Below, one piece after another: positions 12,445 through 30,604 of a stretch of 64,000 nt of DNA. The notes under the pieces are model-generated. The model did not search any database and had not been told where the DNA came from. It saw only the letters and a program-made list of their open reading frames with translations. Both the position numbers and the translations under genes were made by a program. Within the stretch, counting starts at the first letter, position 1. Every line of letters starts with the position of its first letter. Origin of the DNA: Gavia stellata (Eukaryota > Chordata > Aves > Gaviiformes > Gaviidae); assembly GCF_030936135.1 (NCBI RefSeq), contig NC_082595.1, positions 109,818,334 through 109,882,333 of the forward strand, written 5' to 3'.

Positions 12445-14250
12445 ACCTAATCCCTGACCTATTCCCAGGGATGGGGCTGGCAGGTAACGTAATGAGAACA
12501 GGCATCAGCTGTAATCTGGGTAAAACAGTGCTGTCCCCCCGCAGCCCCAAATCCCCTTCCTGCCCCAAGGCTCTTTTCCTCACTCACAAACTGACGGATT
12601 CGGACCCTCAGCTGCTTTCCTCCTCAGGACAGTGGCAGAGGGTGTCATTCAAAGCCATGGATCCAAGAACATTCACAACTAGTGCACCGGCTGGGAACTA
12701 ACTCATGGGAAGGGTCTCATTTGCTCCTCTGCGAAGGTTTGGCTAGGAAACCTGAGGTTACATCTGTGCTAACCCCTCCTGTGGCTGTTTTCCATTCAGC
12801 TTTACATAAACCTTCAGAAAAGCTGAGGAGATGTACAGAGATGTCTTCAAACCATCCAGGTCTATCTGCCTCCAACCATGACTCCAAGGCCGTTTTCCTT
12901 TCTTCTTCCATCTGTCCATATCAACCTCTTGTCATACAGTAAGACTAAAACTCTGGGGCCAGAAAGACCTTTCCAGCCTTTGTCTGCACAGTGGTGTGGG
13001 GATCGCCCTGTATTTACAGACCAGAATAACTACAATAATACGAAGAAGTAAGACGACCTTCAAGCATTGACATCCGTAATGGGTTTCTGCTTTTCCTGGT
13101 GCTCAAGTGAGGTCTGCCCAAGCAGCCTGGGAGGACGTGGCAGCTAGAGAAATTAGCATTTCTGTGCTGGGGAAATGCTTTCTGGATCAGGAAAGGGATG
13201 GAGTTTCTCCCTGTCTGAAAGCCTCTGAGGTGAAACATATTTCAAGACAAAACATTGCTCTGGAAAAATAGAACTGAACATCCTGTTCTAGTAAAATCTA
13301 TACGGGAAGTTTCTGACTTCACTCAAAAAAAAGTCATTTATAGGAAATCTATATATTTTCCACACGAAATGTCATTGAAACCAGCACTTTCCCTTTTTTT
13401 TTTTTTAAATTGGCACTTTCAGCTAGCAAAGGATTTAGCAGTGAGTGCCTGCAGCAGCTCCTGGGAAGACCCTGGTGGGCCCTTGGGCTGGCTGGAGAAT
13501 CTCACACTTTTGTTGGAAGGATGAGAGATAAACGAGGTGGGACCACGCTTTACAGGATGGCCAGAAGGAGAGGGAAGCAGAATGGAAATACTGAATGGTT
13601 TGCAGGATTTTGCTTTGCAGGATCTCAGAGCTCTACCTGAGGTCAGAAGAAATATCATCCTGCACTTTAGATCTTTGCTGCTGTGCAGAGCCATCTGCAG
13701 AAAGGGGGAGAGAGCAGCTTGGTGTGTAGGTGACACTCAGCTGTTTATATTTTTTGGCAAGAAGATGAAATCCCCTCAAAAGCTGAACACTAAGCTGTGC
13801 ACTGTACCTTCTCAGGAGCTTCAGTTTGCTCCTCAGGAAGACTGCGCAGGGACTGTAGAAAATACATCTACTGGAAGATATTAAATGCATAGAAGCAACC
13901 CCTGGGTCAGGATGGGTGGTGATTGTACTAGACAACCACTCCAGCACTGAACTGGATCTCAGTTTTACCAAACTGTTGGCTTGAGTCCTCAAAAATGCAC
14001 AGATAATCACTGTCAGCTTAAATGAAAACATCCTAAATTGTTCCCAATTGCAGTTATCGGGTGCAGGAAGCAAACTTCTTTTCTGGCTGAGCAATGCCCA
14101 CTCCAGATTTGAGTTCCACAATGATGCTGCTGAAGCACAAACGTCTTTTGAATCCTGCCTCCACTGGCAAAAGCCATCTTTGTGTGGCAACTCTCTCAGC
14201 TGCTGTACGGAGTTACTGTCGTCTTTAAACCCCCGCGTGTTTGACTCCAG
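12445..14250. other. Intergenic, no gene recognised
   Basis: A 233-codon minus-strand open frame (13633-14334) overlaps the edge of the CR1 copy at 14.26 kb and has no recognisable domain. Confidence 0.45.
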
Positions 14251-14255
14251 CTGTC

Positions 14256-14588
14256 GCTCTCCACAATTACCTGAAAGGGAGTTGCAGACAGGTGGGTGTT
14301 GGTCTCTTCTCCCAAGTGACAAGTGATAAGACAAGAGGAAATGGCCTCAAGTTGCACCAGGGGAGGTTCAGGCTGGGTATTAGGAAAAATTTCTTTACTG
14401 AGGGAGTGGTGAAGCATTGGCACAGGCTGCCCAGGGAAGTGGTGGAGTCACCATCACTGGAGGTGTTCAAGGAACGTGTGGACGAGGCACTGTGGGACAT
14501 GGTTTAGTGGGCATGGTGGTGTTGGTTGATGGTTGGACTTGATGATCTTACAGGTCTTTTCCAACCTTAATGATTCTGTGATTCTGTT
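14256..14588 (+). mobile_element. CR1 LINE 3' end
   Basis: Plus-strand copy that keeps the open trace [20 protein letters not shown] to WDMV (frame stop at 14507), then the standard tail and ATTCTGTGATTCTGT. Truncated at its 5' end close to the YNYLKG segment, like the copy at 295-626. Confidence 0.94.
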
Positions 14589-14589
14589 T

Positions 14590-16535
14590 ATTCCAGAAGC
14601 AGCCCTGGCTTGTAGAGGTAGGCATCATCACAGCCATCCCAGTGCAACATAAATGAAGCACTCAGGAAGGACAGCAACAGCGTATTTCTTGGGAGGCTGC
14701 TACCAAGCTGGTATGCGCTAGCCCACCCCTCTGCACCCCCCCTCAGCCCCAGCGTGCCACAGGCGCTCAGACTCATGGTGAATTTAGGATCACGTACAAT
14801 TATGGTATGAAGCTGAAAATAGCCTGAAGAGCACTCGTCTGGCCCGAGCCTCCAAGAGAAGGGCAAAGGTTTGGCGAAGCCAGCTAATGGTCGATTAAAA
14901 TAGAAACAACCTTCCCTGAGGGTGCCGGAAAGCCCTGAAACATGGGGCGTCATGAGTGAAGGGGGCTGCAAGGCAAGCATTCCAGTCCCTGGAGCCACGT
15001 TCCTGCCCTCTGGCTAACCCTGGACCTTGGCCCTCTCCTCTCTCCAGCTCCCCCGGCTTGGCTTCTCCCTGGAGGCACGCAGAGCTCACGACAAACGGTA
15101 CGTCAGAGCCTGACTCCCTCCCGAGGAGCAAAAGGAGAGGTTTTCCAAAAGCGCAGAGGTTGATCACCCGCAGCCCTCACGCCGTTTCGCTGAGGGAAGA
15201 AGATTCCTCCTATTCCGCACCTCTCTCCGACATCTTAAGCAGCCAAGAGCGGAAAGCAGCTGCGTCCGTATGGGCTGAAACAAAGGAATTAAGTTCAACT
15301 TTAAAGCTTTTTAGTGTACACCTACTGACAACCGTGGTGTCAGCATTGCTTCAGCTCTGTGCATTCCCTCGTAAATGGGAACAGCGATCTGAGGACAACG
15401 AAGCCAGTCACTGACTCCAAAGCAAACCAGCAAGGAGGAGAAGTAAATCTGAGAATTAAAAGCAAAAAGTTCAGGAGGCTTTTGGTTTTGCTGCCTGAAT
15501 ATGATTACAGGGTCAAATATTCTTAAATCTTTGAAGAACAGGGCAGAGGGAAAAGGAGAAAAATGGAATAGTTGTTTTTGCAGGGCCTGGAGGACCTGAA
15601 GGGTAATGGTGATCCTCTCCTCAGCTACAGCAGCTTTGGATGAAGCACTGTCACCTACAGCACTTACAGAAGCCAGACTGAGTGTGCGTAAACAAGAGTC
15701 TAATTATCCAAGTGAAGTAGCTGGGAAGAGCGCGGTGCTGTAACACCCTCACCTGTTCTGCAAGAAACATAATGGTTGCATCAGTCACTAAATTGTGGTC
15801 AAGTGGAATGCTTCCTCCACAAGAAGTTCCCATCATTAGAAAGTTGAGGCGTAGGAGGAGGGAAAAGCCTTGTTTAGCCCGAAGGGAGTGTTTATTCATC
15901 CATTAACGAGGCAGGCGGGTCCAGGGTAAGTTATTAGGAGCACACTCATTCTCACTCATGTCGGCACTAACTTCTCCCGATGACCAACATCGCTGGTGGT
16001 GCAACAGCTGGAGTCAAGACCCGCACAGAAGCGGAAACGAGGACCCTACAGCCTTAAATTCTTGGCGTGTGTTTTTTATAGCTCCTCCTTCAGAACAACG
16101 ATGCTCTTTTCTTGCCCTTTCAAAGCTGCACGATGGAAATAGAGATAGAAACACAGCTGAAGACAGACCCACTGGCTTCTCAACATGAGAAAGGGCTAAG
16201 AAATCTGGAAGCGACAAGAGGAATATTTGAAACCCAGCACTTTCTGGACAGCTGCCATCTACAAGCCCAGCCCGTACACCTGCCTGGCGGCTCGCTGAAG
16301 ATTAAAGGGTAACCGTGCTGGATCTGCCTGCGAGCAACTCTCTGCCACACAGAGCAACTGGAATAATCAGCAGAAAGCTAAACACACATACAAATGTTTG
16401 AGAGTCACCGTGCAGACTGGGGGGCCCGCATCTTTCTCTGTGCCTCAAATCATGCATCGCTTCTGCAGCTGAAGAAAAGCACTCACCAGCATCCTTCATC
16501 ACTGCTCTTGTGTACTTTAAACAAGGATGACAAAA
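14590..16535. other. Intergenic between CR1 and the TDH 3' end, nothing recognised
   Basis: Short open frames only. No exon of FAM167A, the next expected gene in the synteny block, was found. Confidence 0.45.
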
Positions 16536-16539
16536 CAAG

Positions 16540-19399
16540 GACATGTCTGCGTAGGATTTTATTAAAGTAGGCATCATCCACAACTTACAATATTTGAAAA
16601 AATATTCTTAACAACTTTTTTTTTTCCTGAATAGGTAATTTAACAGCTACAATGCTCAAATGTCATGAGAGAAGTCTCTGTCCAGAAGTCAAACTTTGAA
16701 CGGGTAGCAAGTGTTTTATACATTTTGTACCACGTCGAATTGGTTTAATACAGAAAATACTTTAATATAGTTACAACGGAAGTTAATGGAGAAGATAGGG
16801 GAGAAAATACATGCATCATTGGTCACAGGTTGAAAACCAGAATTTCAAACAGGACTCAGACCATGCAGACATCTCTGATCACATCCCCTGACTATCACCA
16901 CCTCGTTGCCTCCAAACAACTCTCTATCGCAATACGGTTTATTTCCAATTTTGCAAAATACAACTGTCTTAAATGGTGGCTCCTAAATGAAGTCAGCAAC
17001 TTTTGGCAGGGAAAAAAAAAATAAAATAAACTTCTGTTGAAAACGCCATAAGTTTGAATTTCACCTTCGCTGCAACACCTTATCCAAAGCTTTTGTGCAA
17101 TGCTGCAGCCACGGACAATGTTTCAGAAGAAAGAATATTCTTGTTCTTCACTCTCGTTACTGTTAACTGGAGCTCTGAACAAGGCTGAGGGGAGCAGACC
17201 CCATGACTTTGAGTGAAATAAAGAAACGGCACAAGACCCATCAACAACTCCTTGTTTTACACGTCTCATGGAACGGAGGCAATGAGGAGTCCCCGGGGTC
17301 TGACTTAAGGAAGACTGGAATGGACAAGACACTTCAGCTCATATTAAAGCCCTTCACCTGATGGCTCAGCGTAACAGTTCACTAGGAGATAATTCTGTTT
17401 TGGCAGGGCAGAGGACAAAACCTGAGCCAGTCTTTCCTTGGAGGGTATGAATGGAGGGCCAACTTTGCTGGCCCATTGGGCCAAATATTACACTTGAACA
17501 ATGATAGTTACAACAGCGGCCAAAGTTTAAAAAGTTGTCTTTTCAGGAACGTAAACAATATAAAAAATGTTTCAGTAACAGGCCACAACCTTAGAGGTTT
17601 TTGGGCTTAAATACCTGGGAAACGCATACTTTGCCAACGGATGAAACAATAAGACACATACAAAACTAAGAGATACAAGTTTAACAAATGTTTAAAATAT
17701 CTGGGTTTCACCACAGAATTTTCATTTGAAGGTTACTTTCATGAGAAAACATATTTCCTGCAGCATGTAGACTCCTTCACAAAGAGACAGAAATCTGGTC
17801 ATGTCAGTTATCCACTTACTGAGGAAACACCGCAGGGTTACAGAGAGCGTAACAGGCTCGAAACTGCCAAAGCATTGTCACAGAAAACACACCAAACAAG
17901 TTGTAGGCAAAAAAAAATAATAAAAAAATACTAGAACATGTTTACCTAGACACGCTATTGGAGTATACAGGACAAAAAAGATGGAGAGCTTTATATAGGG
18001 AATTTCCAGTCATTCTGAAAATGAAAGATTTTTTTTCTTTCAAAGAAAAAAAAATAAAATCAAAGTTCCCAGATGCTGTTTCTCAAGGCATGCTATCGCT
18101 ATAATAGCTGATGGCTCACATTCACATCCATGGAAACTGGTATTTTACCTAAAATGGCCTTGCTGACTCTCTTGTCAGTTTGTCACTTCTCAAAGACTCC
18201 TAAGTAGCTTTTGAATAGACATATCTTCCTTGCATGCATCTACTAAGGCTCCCTTGTTAATCCCAGAATCTCCTCTGCATGAAACTCAATGAGCAGAACA
18301 GCCCTCAACTGTAGCTAGAAGATGGTTTCAGCTTCTGGATTCGAAGAATAAAAGTGTGTGACAGTTACACATAAATAGCATCTACAAATACACTCACAGT
18401 GCATGCGGAAAATGTAGTGAACATGAACAGATTTCAAAGGCTGACTTGACTCTACCGTAAGGCTCCATCATCAGCCCACCTTTAAAACTTGCTCCAGGCA
18501 GTATGCCAATGTGCTAGCACGGCAAACAACTGGGATAACCAAAAGTAGTGCTAATTAACAACAAACCCATACCTGGGCATTGTCTTCTTGAAATATGCCC
18601 CAGATTCGCATACACGTAACAGCTCTTCTGATTTCAGAACTACCTCTGAGGTTAAACTGAAGGCAGCAGCACTTTCAAAGAACAGGGCAAAGCTTAGCTT
18701 GTACTCCCTGTTTTTTTAAAAGCATAATGAGAATTCAAGTCCTATTCCCCTTCACATTTATAAGCATTATAAGAATAATGCTACTTTGTATGCCCTATGT
18801 ATAGAAAAGTGTATGTTTATAAAGCACTATATATATATATATAAATAGGAACTATGGACCAAAGTTTGATTTCAAACTAGAATTGCAACGACCCCTACAA
18901 TTTGGAAACATGAAGTAGCTCTTCTGATCTCTCTTTTGTAAGCAAAGAGTAGAAAGGATCATATCTTGCTACAATCTAACATCCTCCACCAGGAAAATGA
19001 AAAACCTATCGTTAACTGTGAGGGATATGCCTGAAACACCAGGTTTGACAATATTGCCCCATGTTGTTTGCCAAAGAAGAGGCAGGCAGCAGGAATGATT
19101 GGAGAGTCATCAGCCAGGAGTAAGTGCTTTTTTTTTTTTCTTTTTTCTTCCTCTTTCTAGCTGCTTAAGTGTGAAAGTTCAAGAATTCTGTGTTTGTCAT
19201 TGGTGCTGTGCTTGGAGACAGTACCAAACGATGTTGCTTATCTAATAGTACATTCCAGCTACAGTATGTTTCTGCCCAACTCTGTTGCTACTTACAAAAA
19301 ATAATAATTGACATGCTCTAAGACTCAGAAAATTATAAACTAATTTAGCCATTTCTTCCTGGTCCTCTGTGGAAATCTGGAAACATCTTACAAAGTATT
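16540..19399 (-). other. TDH: Probable TDH 3' UTR
   Basis: AT-rich stretch directly after the TDH stop with no long open frame and no CR1 copy. Read on the minus strand, AATAAA hexamers lie at 16938-16943 and 16558-16563. The second coincides with a change to GC-richer sequence, so it is my best guess for the gene end. A short TA run (18828-18843) lies inside. The true polyadenylation site cannot be fixed from sequence; the UTR could end earlier using a variant hexamer. Confidence 0.4.
18828..18843. repeat. TA dinucleotide run
   Basis: Eight uninterrupted TA units in the probable TDH 3' UTR. Confidence 0.85.
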
Positions 19400-24678
<5,279 letters not shown>

Positions 24679-26429
24679 CTTCCTCCTTCAAATATGCTGT
24701 GAGAACAAGAGAAAAGATTAGTCACCAATGACTCAGCCATATTAAACATTTTAAACACTCCCTCAGAAAACTCTGAAGGGTTTCAGAGAATGTTGATGCA
24801 ATCCAAGCCCTAGCTGACGTGTCAACCGAGAGCCACGTCTACAGAAGCAGCCTGTAAAGTAACATGAATAGAGGTAATGTATTCACCAGAGTGAGCTCAA
24901 GAAAATATCCACAGCCCCAGCACAGAGTCCAGTATAATGAACAGTGAGAATATAGTTCAAGCCTTTTTAAAACAGTCACTAGAAACCATGATTTCAAGCA
25001 CAAAAGACAACAAATACAGAATTCAAGTTCAGCTGCTATGATGACACAGCTTCACTGTAAGTACTTTTGAGTGAAAGCTTTGTAGACTGCCATGAATAAG
25101 CAAACCTTCTTAGTATTGCATCAGCAAGATTCAGCTAAGCCAACAGAGGCAGCAGTAAATCTCTTTAAAGTGCACTGCTTTGCTCAAACTTAATTCGCGT
25201 GATGGACAGTACCCAGGAAATGAACAAAGGAGAAGCAGTATTTACCCAGGACTCATGAAAACGTCCTAATTACTTCACAAAAAACCCCATGATTTGCTCA
25301 TACTAACACTCTGCAAGAATACCCCTAAATTACCCTGAGCTTCATGCAAGTATGCTTTTCTTTCTCCCCAAATCTTTCATGCTGGGGAAGGAAATGGAGA
25401 AGAATGTACCCCAGATAAATTGCACGTGCATCCATAAATGGCCTTTTCTGAGTTCCAGTTTACTTCTTTCCAATACAATTCCTAAGGTGCAGTCACTGAA
25501 ACTCTTCCTTATTCCCCTTCAAACAAAGTTTAACTCTTTTTCCCAAAGTGACAGAATGAGTAAATTCCCAGATGAAAACATCTTTAAGACTAGCTTGCTT
25601 GAGATTACCCTGTCAATTCCTCTCTCATATGTGTTCCTGTTGCATATACTATAAAAAAGACAGTCGGAGAGAAGGCCACAAACAAGAAATTACGGCAGCT
25701 AATTGCTGCAGATGAATTCCAGCGCTACCAATTCTAGTATGCATAGAAAAGCAAACAAGTAAGTAATGTGGGTGTTCCTCTCACTTACAGCAACACACAA
25801 GGCTGAGAATTTTCTGATACTTTAGAGAGTCCTGCTATTTAAATACAGAAGACTTGCTAAACTACCTACCATGCTTAATAAGATAGCCCCCCCCCGAAAC
25901 CCCCAAAGTGCTTTATCAAAAAGCACATTTGCATATTTAAACTGATCAAAGGGACTTATTCTGAGATGCATTTTTTCCCCCCCTTAAACTTGTTTGCTCA
26001 CTTGTTTATTGCCTTGAGAAGCACGGTCAATTAGTATCCTGATGAATTACCCAAGCCTCTGCTGCACCTCGCAGCCACAAACCCATTAGAGGGCTCAGTC
26101 TCCCTGATTATAGGCTTGATCTATTAAAGCTCTATCTCTCCAGTCACAGTGCTGCAGAAGCAATCGCTCGATCTTCTCTAGGCTTTGCACAAGTCTCTTG
26201 CAATTCCTTCTTATACACCAACCCTATACATCTACATCTAACTCCACCTACAAAACTAGAGCAAACAAGCTATTCCTTCAGCACTGAAAGTGAAGGAGCC
26301 CCATTTCCTGAGGACACAATCTCGGAAGTAACCAGTTGCCATCTAAGAGGTTATGACATCTTTCTCCTATCTTGATTCTCTAGTGTTGATTAGTACAATC
26401 CAGCTTATATTCAGCTTAGAGTGCTGATG

Positions 26430-26862
26430 GGGCACCAAGATGATGAAGGGACTGGAGCATCTCTCCTATGAGGAAAGACTGAGAGAGCTGGGACCATTCA
26501 GCCTGGAGAAGAGAAGGCTCCGGGGGGATCTTATTAATGGAAATAAATACCTGAAGGGAAGGTGCAAAGAGGATGGAGCCAGGCTCTTTTCAGTGGTGCC
26601 CAGCGCCAGGACCAGAGGCCATGGGCCCACGATGAAACACAAGAGGTTCCTCTGAACATCAGGAAACACTTTTTTACTGTGAGGGTGACTGAGCACTGGC
26701 ACAAGTTGCCCAGAGAGGTTGTGGAGTCTCCATCCTTGGTGATCTTCAACAGCCATCTGGACACAGTTCTCAGCAACCAGCTCTGGGCGGCCCTGCTTGA
26801 GCAGGGGGTTGGCCCAGATGACCTCCAGAGGTCCCCTCCAACCACAACCATTCTCTGATGCC
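26430..26862 (+). mobile_element. CR1 LINE fragment in TDH intron 1
   Basis: Plus-strand 3' portion of a CR1 element. It reads GGACTGGAGCATCTCTCCTA, then the [20 protein letters not shown] peptide trace, RKHFFTV and [11 protein letters not shown], ending with a CCTCCAGAGGTCCCCTCCAA type tail. The frame is broken by stops, and the tail differs from the ATTCTGTG-ended copies, so it belongs to another, older subfamily. It is antisense to TDH. Confidence 0.9.
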
Positions 26863-28104
26863 AAGGCACTAATGAGATTTCTCTCCCCTGCAAGCCCACC
26901 TGCACAAAACAGACGTGTTCTTGCTATTTTTGAGACTCAGTCCTTGGCAAGCTTACTTGAAATTAGCCAATAGGTGCAAAAATAGTTAGGTGTGCAGGGG
27001 AAGAAGGCAGCAGGCAGACATATCCAGACAATTCAATCTCATAAGACATGTTTCTCCCTATGAAACCAAGGTAAGAGGACTAGTGGTGTCAGCCCTTTAA
27101 GGAGCCATGATAATCCCTTCTCATTTCAGAATGGGATAATAGAAAACTCTTACAGCACTGAGAGAGACTCACTGGTCTCCGTTACAGAAAAGTTCCCCTT
27201 GAAGTACCAGAAAAGGCATTCTGAGCTCTATAAACAAAGTACAAACTAAAGTTAGTTGCTACTAAAAATGCCACTCTAGGATCAAGTTGGTTTCCCACCT
27301 ACTGGACTGGTTTCTCCAAATGCACCTGGAGTGAAACCACACAGAATTAAGCCGAGAATCTACTTGCAAGTCTCGTCTGACTCAAAAGAACAGTAAACAC
27401 ATTTTATACCAGACACTGAAACACCCCTGGCTCACCAAGCAGCACAGCTGCATGCAAAAATCCCACCTATGATGACATGCATTTATTTCTGTTTCAAATA
27501 TGAAGGGGGAAAAATAGTGTAACTAGCTATTAAATTCTAGAAGTTGCCAACAAGTGCACAGATATATAAAAAAATTAATAGCACCCCTTAAAAACACTAC
27601 CCCAAAGCAATCATGAGATAAAGGTAGTCCCAACACAGAGCGATTACCTTGCAAGAGCAACTTGGACAGAAAAGGCCGTTCTGCTAGATCAGTTTCCCAT
27701 TCTAAATAACTTTAAGAAGTTATTAATAGCTCTGAACATAAAAAGTATTAATTTAACTGATGTAGAAAACTTAATTTTTCGATAGGTTTCTCTTTCTTAC
27801 TGTCCCAAAGAGGAATACTTCTGTACCATTAGGAACTGGATAGAAAAAAAAATTATACATATATATTTTCAACACCTCCCCCCCCCGCCCCGTATTACCT
27901 TCTGACTCAGTCACTGGTTTTACTCATTGACCCAAACAGATATTAGAAACTAGCTCTTTTGTTTCCTAGATGAAGCAAAATGAGGAAGTTTTATCCTGAA
28001 ACATGAAAGTTAATTTCCCCCACCCCACTAATTTAAATTAATAACTAACGCTAATTGCAAGGATTAAGGAACACACGCTGGAATCTGCCCTCTTCTGTAC
28101 TCAC

Positions 28105-28127
28105 CTGTCCCTCAGCTGGTGCTAGAG
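28105..28127 (-). other. TDH: Candidate noncoding first exon of TDH
   Basis: A strong donor (GGGACAG then GTGAGTAC) sits at 28105. The first coding exon requires a noncoding upstream exon, and this donor lies 3.4 kb upstream in the right orientation. The 5' edge is set only by the expected distance from the TATA box, so the exon would be about 20-25 nt, unusually short. Confidence 0.4.
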
Positions 28128-28190
28128 CAGAAGCAGAGTGGAGATGGCAATTTATAGGACACTGCCTCTTTTGAAAGCCAATCAAAACCT
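28121..28190 (-). promoter_or_regulatory. TDH: Candidate TDH core promoter: TATA box plus inverted CCAAT box
   Basis: Read on the minus strand, TATAAATT lies at 28149-28156. ATTGGC (an NF-Y type inverted CCAAT box) lies about 20 nt further upstream, near 28176-28181. A strong splice donor follows about 45 nt downstream of the TATA box. The spacing suits a TATA-driven start near 28126. The local sequence is not CpG rich. Confidence 0.45.
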
Positions 28191-28216
28191 GACAGAAAGT
28201 AGGAGTTGTCCCACAC

Positions 28217-28249
28217 CTTAAAAAAAAAAAAAAGAAAAGAAAAAAAAAA
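28217..28249 (+). repeat. A-rich run upstream of the TDH TATA promoter
   Basis: A homopolymer runs broken by single G bases, about 60 bp upstream of the TATA box; poly(dA:dT) tracts tend to exclude nucleosomes. Confidence 0.75.
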
Positions 28250-30230
28250 GTATGCGCGTGAGAGCAGCAGCAGCAGCCAGGGATATCACTTTGTTCACAT
28301 TTGCTTGATTTTGAAATGTCTGTAACTTGGTGATAGGCAGAGGACTCTGAAGCTGTGCAACCAGCTCCTTTAACTAACAGAACCGTACAACCCAGGGCTG
28401 TGTCTGAAGGACAGGTTTTAAAACGAATTGGTTGTAGTGCAAAGGATTAGTATAAAGGAAACACGTGTTCAAATGTAAAGCAATAATCTCCCTTGGATAG
28501 CAGGAAATTTCTGAGTTTTGTAAGAAGATTAAAGCACGGGGAGAGGGGAAATAAAGAAACAGGTTCATAAAATGACATTTAGCAAGTTAACTGCCAGCTG
28601 CTGTTCCTCTGCAAGACTTCCAAAGTGTTACATAAGCAGCAAGCACCTGTTGCTCATATAAAAGGCAAAAACATGTTTATAGAAGCTAGTAGTTTCTTAT
28701 GCATTAGTTATTAATAGAACATTATGGTGATAAGAAAGATAAGAAACTCATGGGTTTGGTCTGGAAAATCCCACAACAGTAAGCTTCAAAGAAAATGGGG
28801 AAGAGGGAGGTGAGAGAGGTCAGAACCAAACCCAAAAGCTCCCACAGCATTTCTGGGGGCTGCACAGCCGCTGAGATGCCACGGGATGCTCTTCCACAGA
28901 GCTACCCAAAGAAGTCCAAAAATTGTTTCTTTCAAAGAAAGTTAAGACACTCTCTAGGGCACGGGATCTCGCAGATTCCCAACCACTAGTACTTTCAAAA
29001 CGGCCAACATCCTCGGGCACATGGTCCACACCAACGCGCTTGACTCCCAGCTATCGTTCTCGACTCACGCTTGTCTTCAAAACACACAGTTTCTGCTTCA
29101 GACCTGAGGAAGGGCTTATGCGTTGGAAAGCTCCTCTACTTTTTCGAACTGTAGCAAGAAGAGCTCGAATGGAAAGATACTGCCCGCCTTGGGCGTCCAG
29201 AAGATGAAGCACATACCACCTTGCCTGTCCCACGGGAAAGCCTTACTCCCTGGTGCCCAAGTGCTGCCAACTGGAAAGTCCATTGGATCACCACATTTGG
29301 GTGGTGCAAAGCTGCAACAACTAGGGGATACTCTCAGGTCAACCAACACTTAACGCAGCATGGATAGACGGAAAGACGGAAGCCATCACACGTCCCCTGT
29401 TGGCATTTCCTCTGGTTCGGAGAGCCCCGAACGGGGGTGAGGGGACCCCGTGTCCCTCCCTGTGTCCCGTGGCATGGCGGATGTGCCAGGGCAGGGCGGA
29501 GGGGTGGCTGGGCTGTGCTGTTCTCTCTGGCAGGCAGCTGTTGGCCAACCTCAGTTAAAATAACCTTGACGCACAGGCACAACCTCCGCGGCTCGTTTTT
29601 CAGAGGTGACGCACGACCGCGGGATGCCACCGTACCCCTCGCAAAGCTCGCCAAGAAACGACGTCAGCCCGAAACACTGAGGGACCAGCTAGAAACCTGA
29701 CCTCAGCAAGCAATAAAAAAAAAAAGCATATACTAGCTACTGAAGAGCGTGACGCTCTTGGAGCGGGTAAGGAACGATCAACGTTACAGCGGGCCTCCGC
29801 GGATGAAGCACAGGGGCTGGTGCGAGCCTGAAGAACACCTGTAACCCCACGCCAGGTCTCCGGTGAGATGCGAAAGGGCCAAGAAAGGGCCTGAAGACCA
29901 AAGCGCCCCTCCCCGGCCCCACACGGGCGGCGGCACCTCCCGCCGCTGCCCCAGGAGGAGCGGGAGGGGTGGCGGAGGGGCCGGCCGGCTCCCTCCCCGG
30001 GCAGGGCCCGGTCGCCACCCCCGGAGATGAGGCGATGCGGGGCGGGAAGCAGCGCCCGCAGCAGCGCCCGCCGCCCCTCAGGCGAGCGGCCGTTACGGCC
30101 GTTGGGGAGCGGCGCCCGCCCCCCTCCCCCGTCTCCTTCATTCGGCCACGGGCTGGGGAGCGGAGCGGGGAGGCCCCGCAGCCCCACGGCCCCGCGCTCA
30201 CCCGCGGCCCCCGCCACGCTCCCGCCGCCG

Positions 30231-30252
30231 CCGCCGCCGCCGCTCCCGCCGC
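30231..30252 (+). repeat. CCG trinucleotide tract
   Basis: About four to six consecutive CCG units, followed by a CTC interruption and two more units. Typical of a GC-rich first exon or promoter; no coding function is assigned. Confidence 0.7.
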
Positions 30253-30355
30253 CGGCTCCGGCTGCCGCTCGCCCGGCGCCGCGCCCCGAGAGGCCCAGGA
30301 GCGGTGGGGGAGGCGGGGCTGAAGCCAGACGTCACCGCCTGCCGGGGAGGAGATT

Positions 30356-30373
30356 GGGGGGGGGGGGGGGGGG
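30356..30373 (+). repeat. 18-base G homopolymer in the CpG island
   Basis: An uninterrupted run of G between two CREB-type sites. It can form a G-quadruplex on the plus strand and is prone to length error in sequencing, so the exact count is uncertain. Confidence 0.85.
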
Positions 30374-30381
30374 AAGTGATG

Positions 30382-30389
30382 TGACGTCA
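30382..30389. promoter_or_regulatory. Perfect CRE palindrome (CREB/ATF site)
   Basis: TGACGTCA, 9 bp downstream of the 18-base G run. CREB/ATF sites in CpG-island promoters are usually functional and constitutively occupied; occupancy here is an inference. Confidence 0.6.
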
Positions 30390-30596
30390 GAGCGGCGCCA
30401 CGTAGGCGTGATGTCATGCCCTGCGAGGCGCGTCGCTTCCGGTGAGGGGGGCGGCCCTCCTGCAGGCCTGGGCCCAGCGGGGCACGACGGTCGGAGCCTC
30501 CTTGGCCTCGGTGGCACCACAGGGACACCGGGGAAGTGCAAACGCACGAGGGTCCCCCAAGACGTGAGGTCAGCAGTCCCCGGCCAAGCTACGGTA

Positions 30597-30604
30597 TGAC
30601 GTCA
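30597..30604. promoter_or_regulatory. Second perfect CRE palindrome
   Basis: TGACGTCA, 215 bp from the first copy and flanked by GTA and CGGGGC. A third, one-mismatch site (AGACGTCA, the complement of TGACGTCT) lies at 30327-30334. Confidence 0.6.

Noticed and set aside
13633..14334. 233-codon minus-strand open frame
   Set aside because: It starts inside the antisense of a CR1 copy and has no recognisable domain.
29600..30599. Long open frames on both strands (205, 263 and 190 codons) across the CpG island
   Set aside because: They overlap one another on opposite strands in very GC-rich DNA with few stops. The translations are low-complexity Pro/Arg/Gly/Ala without domains.
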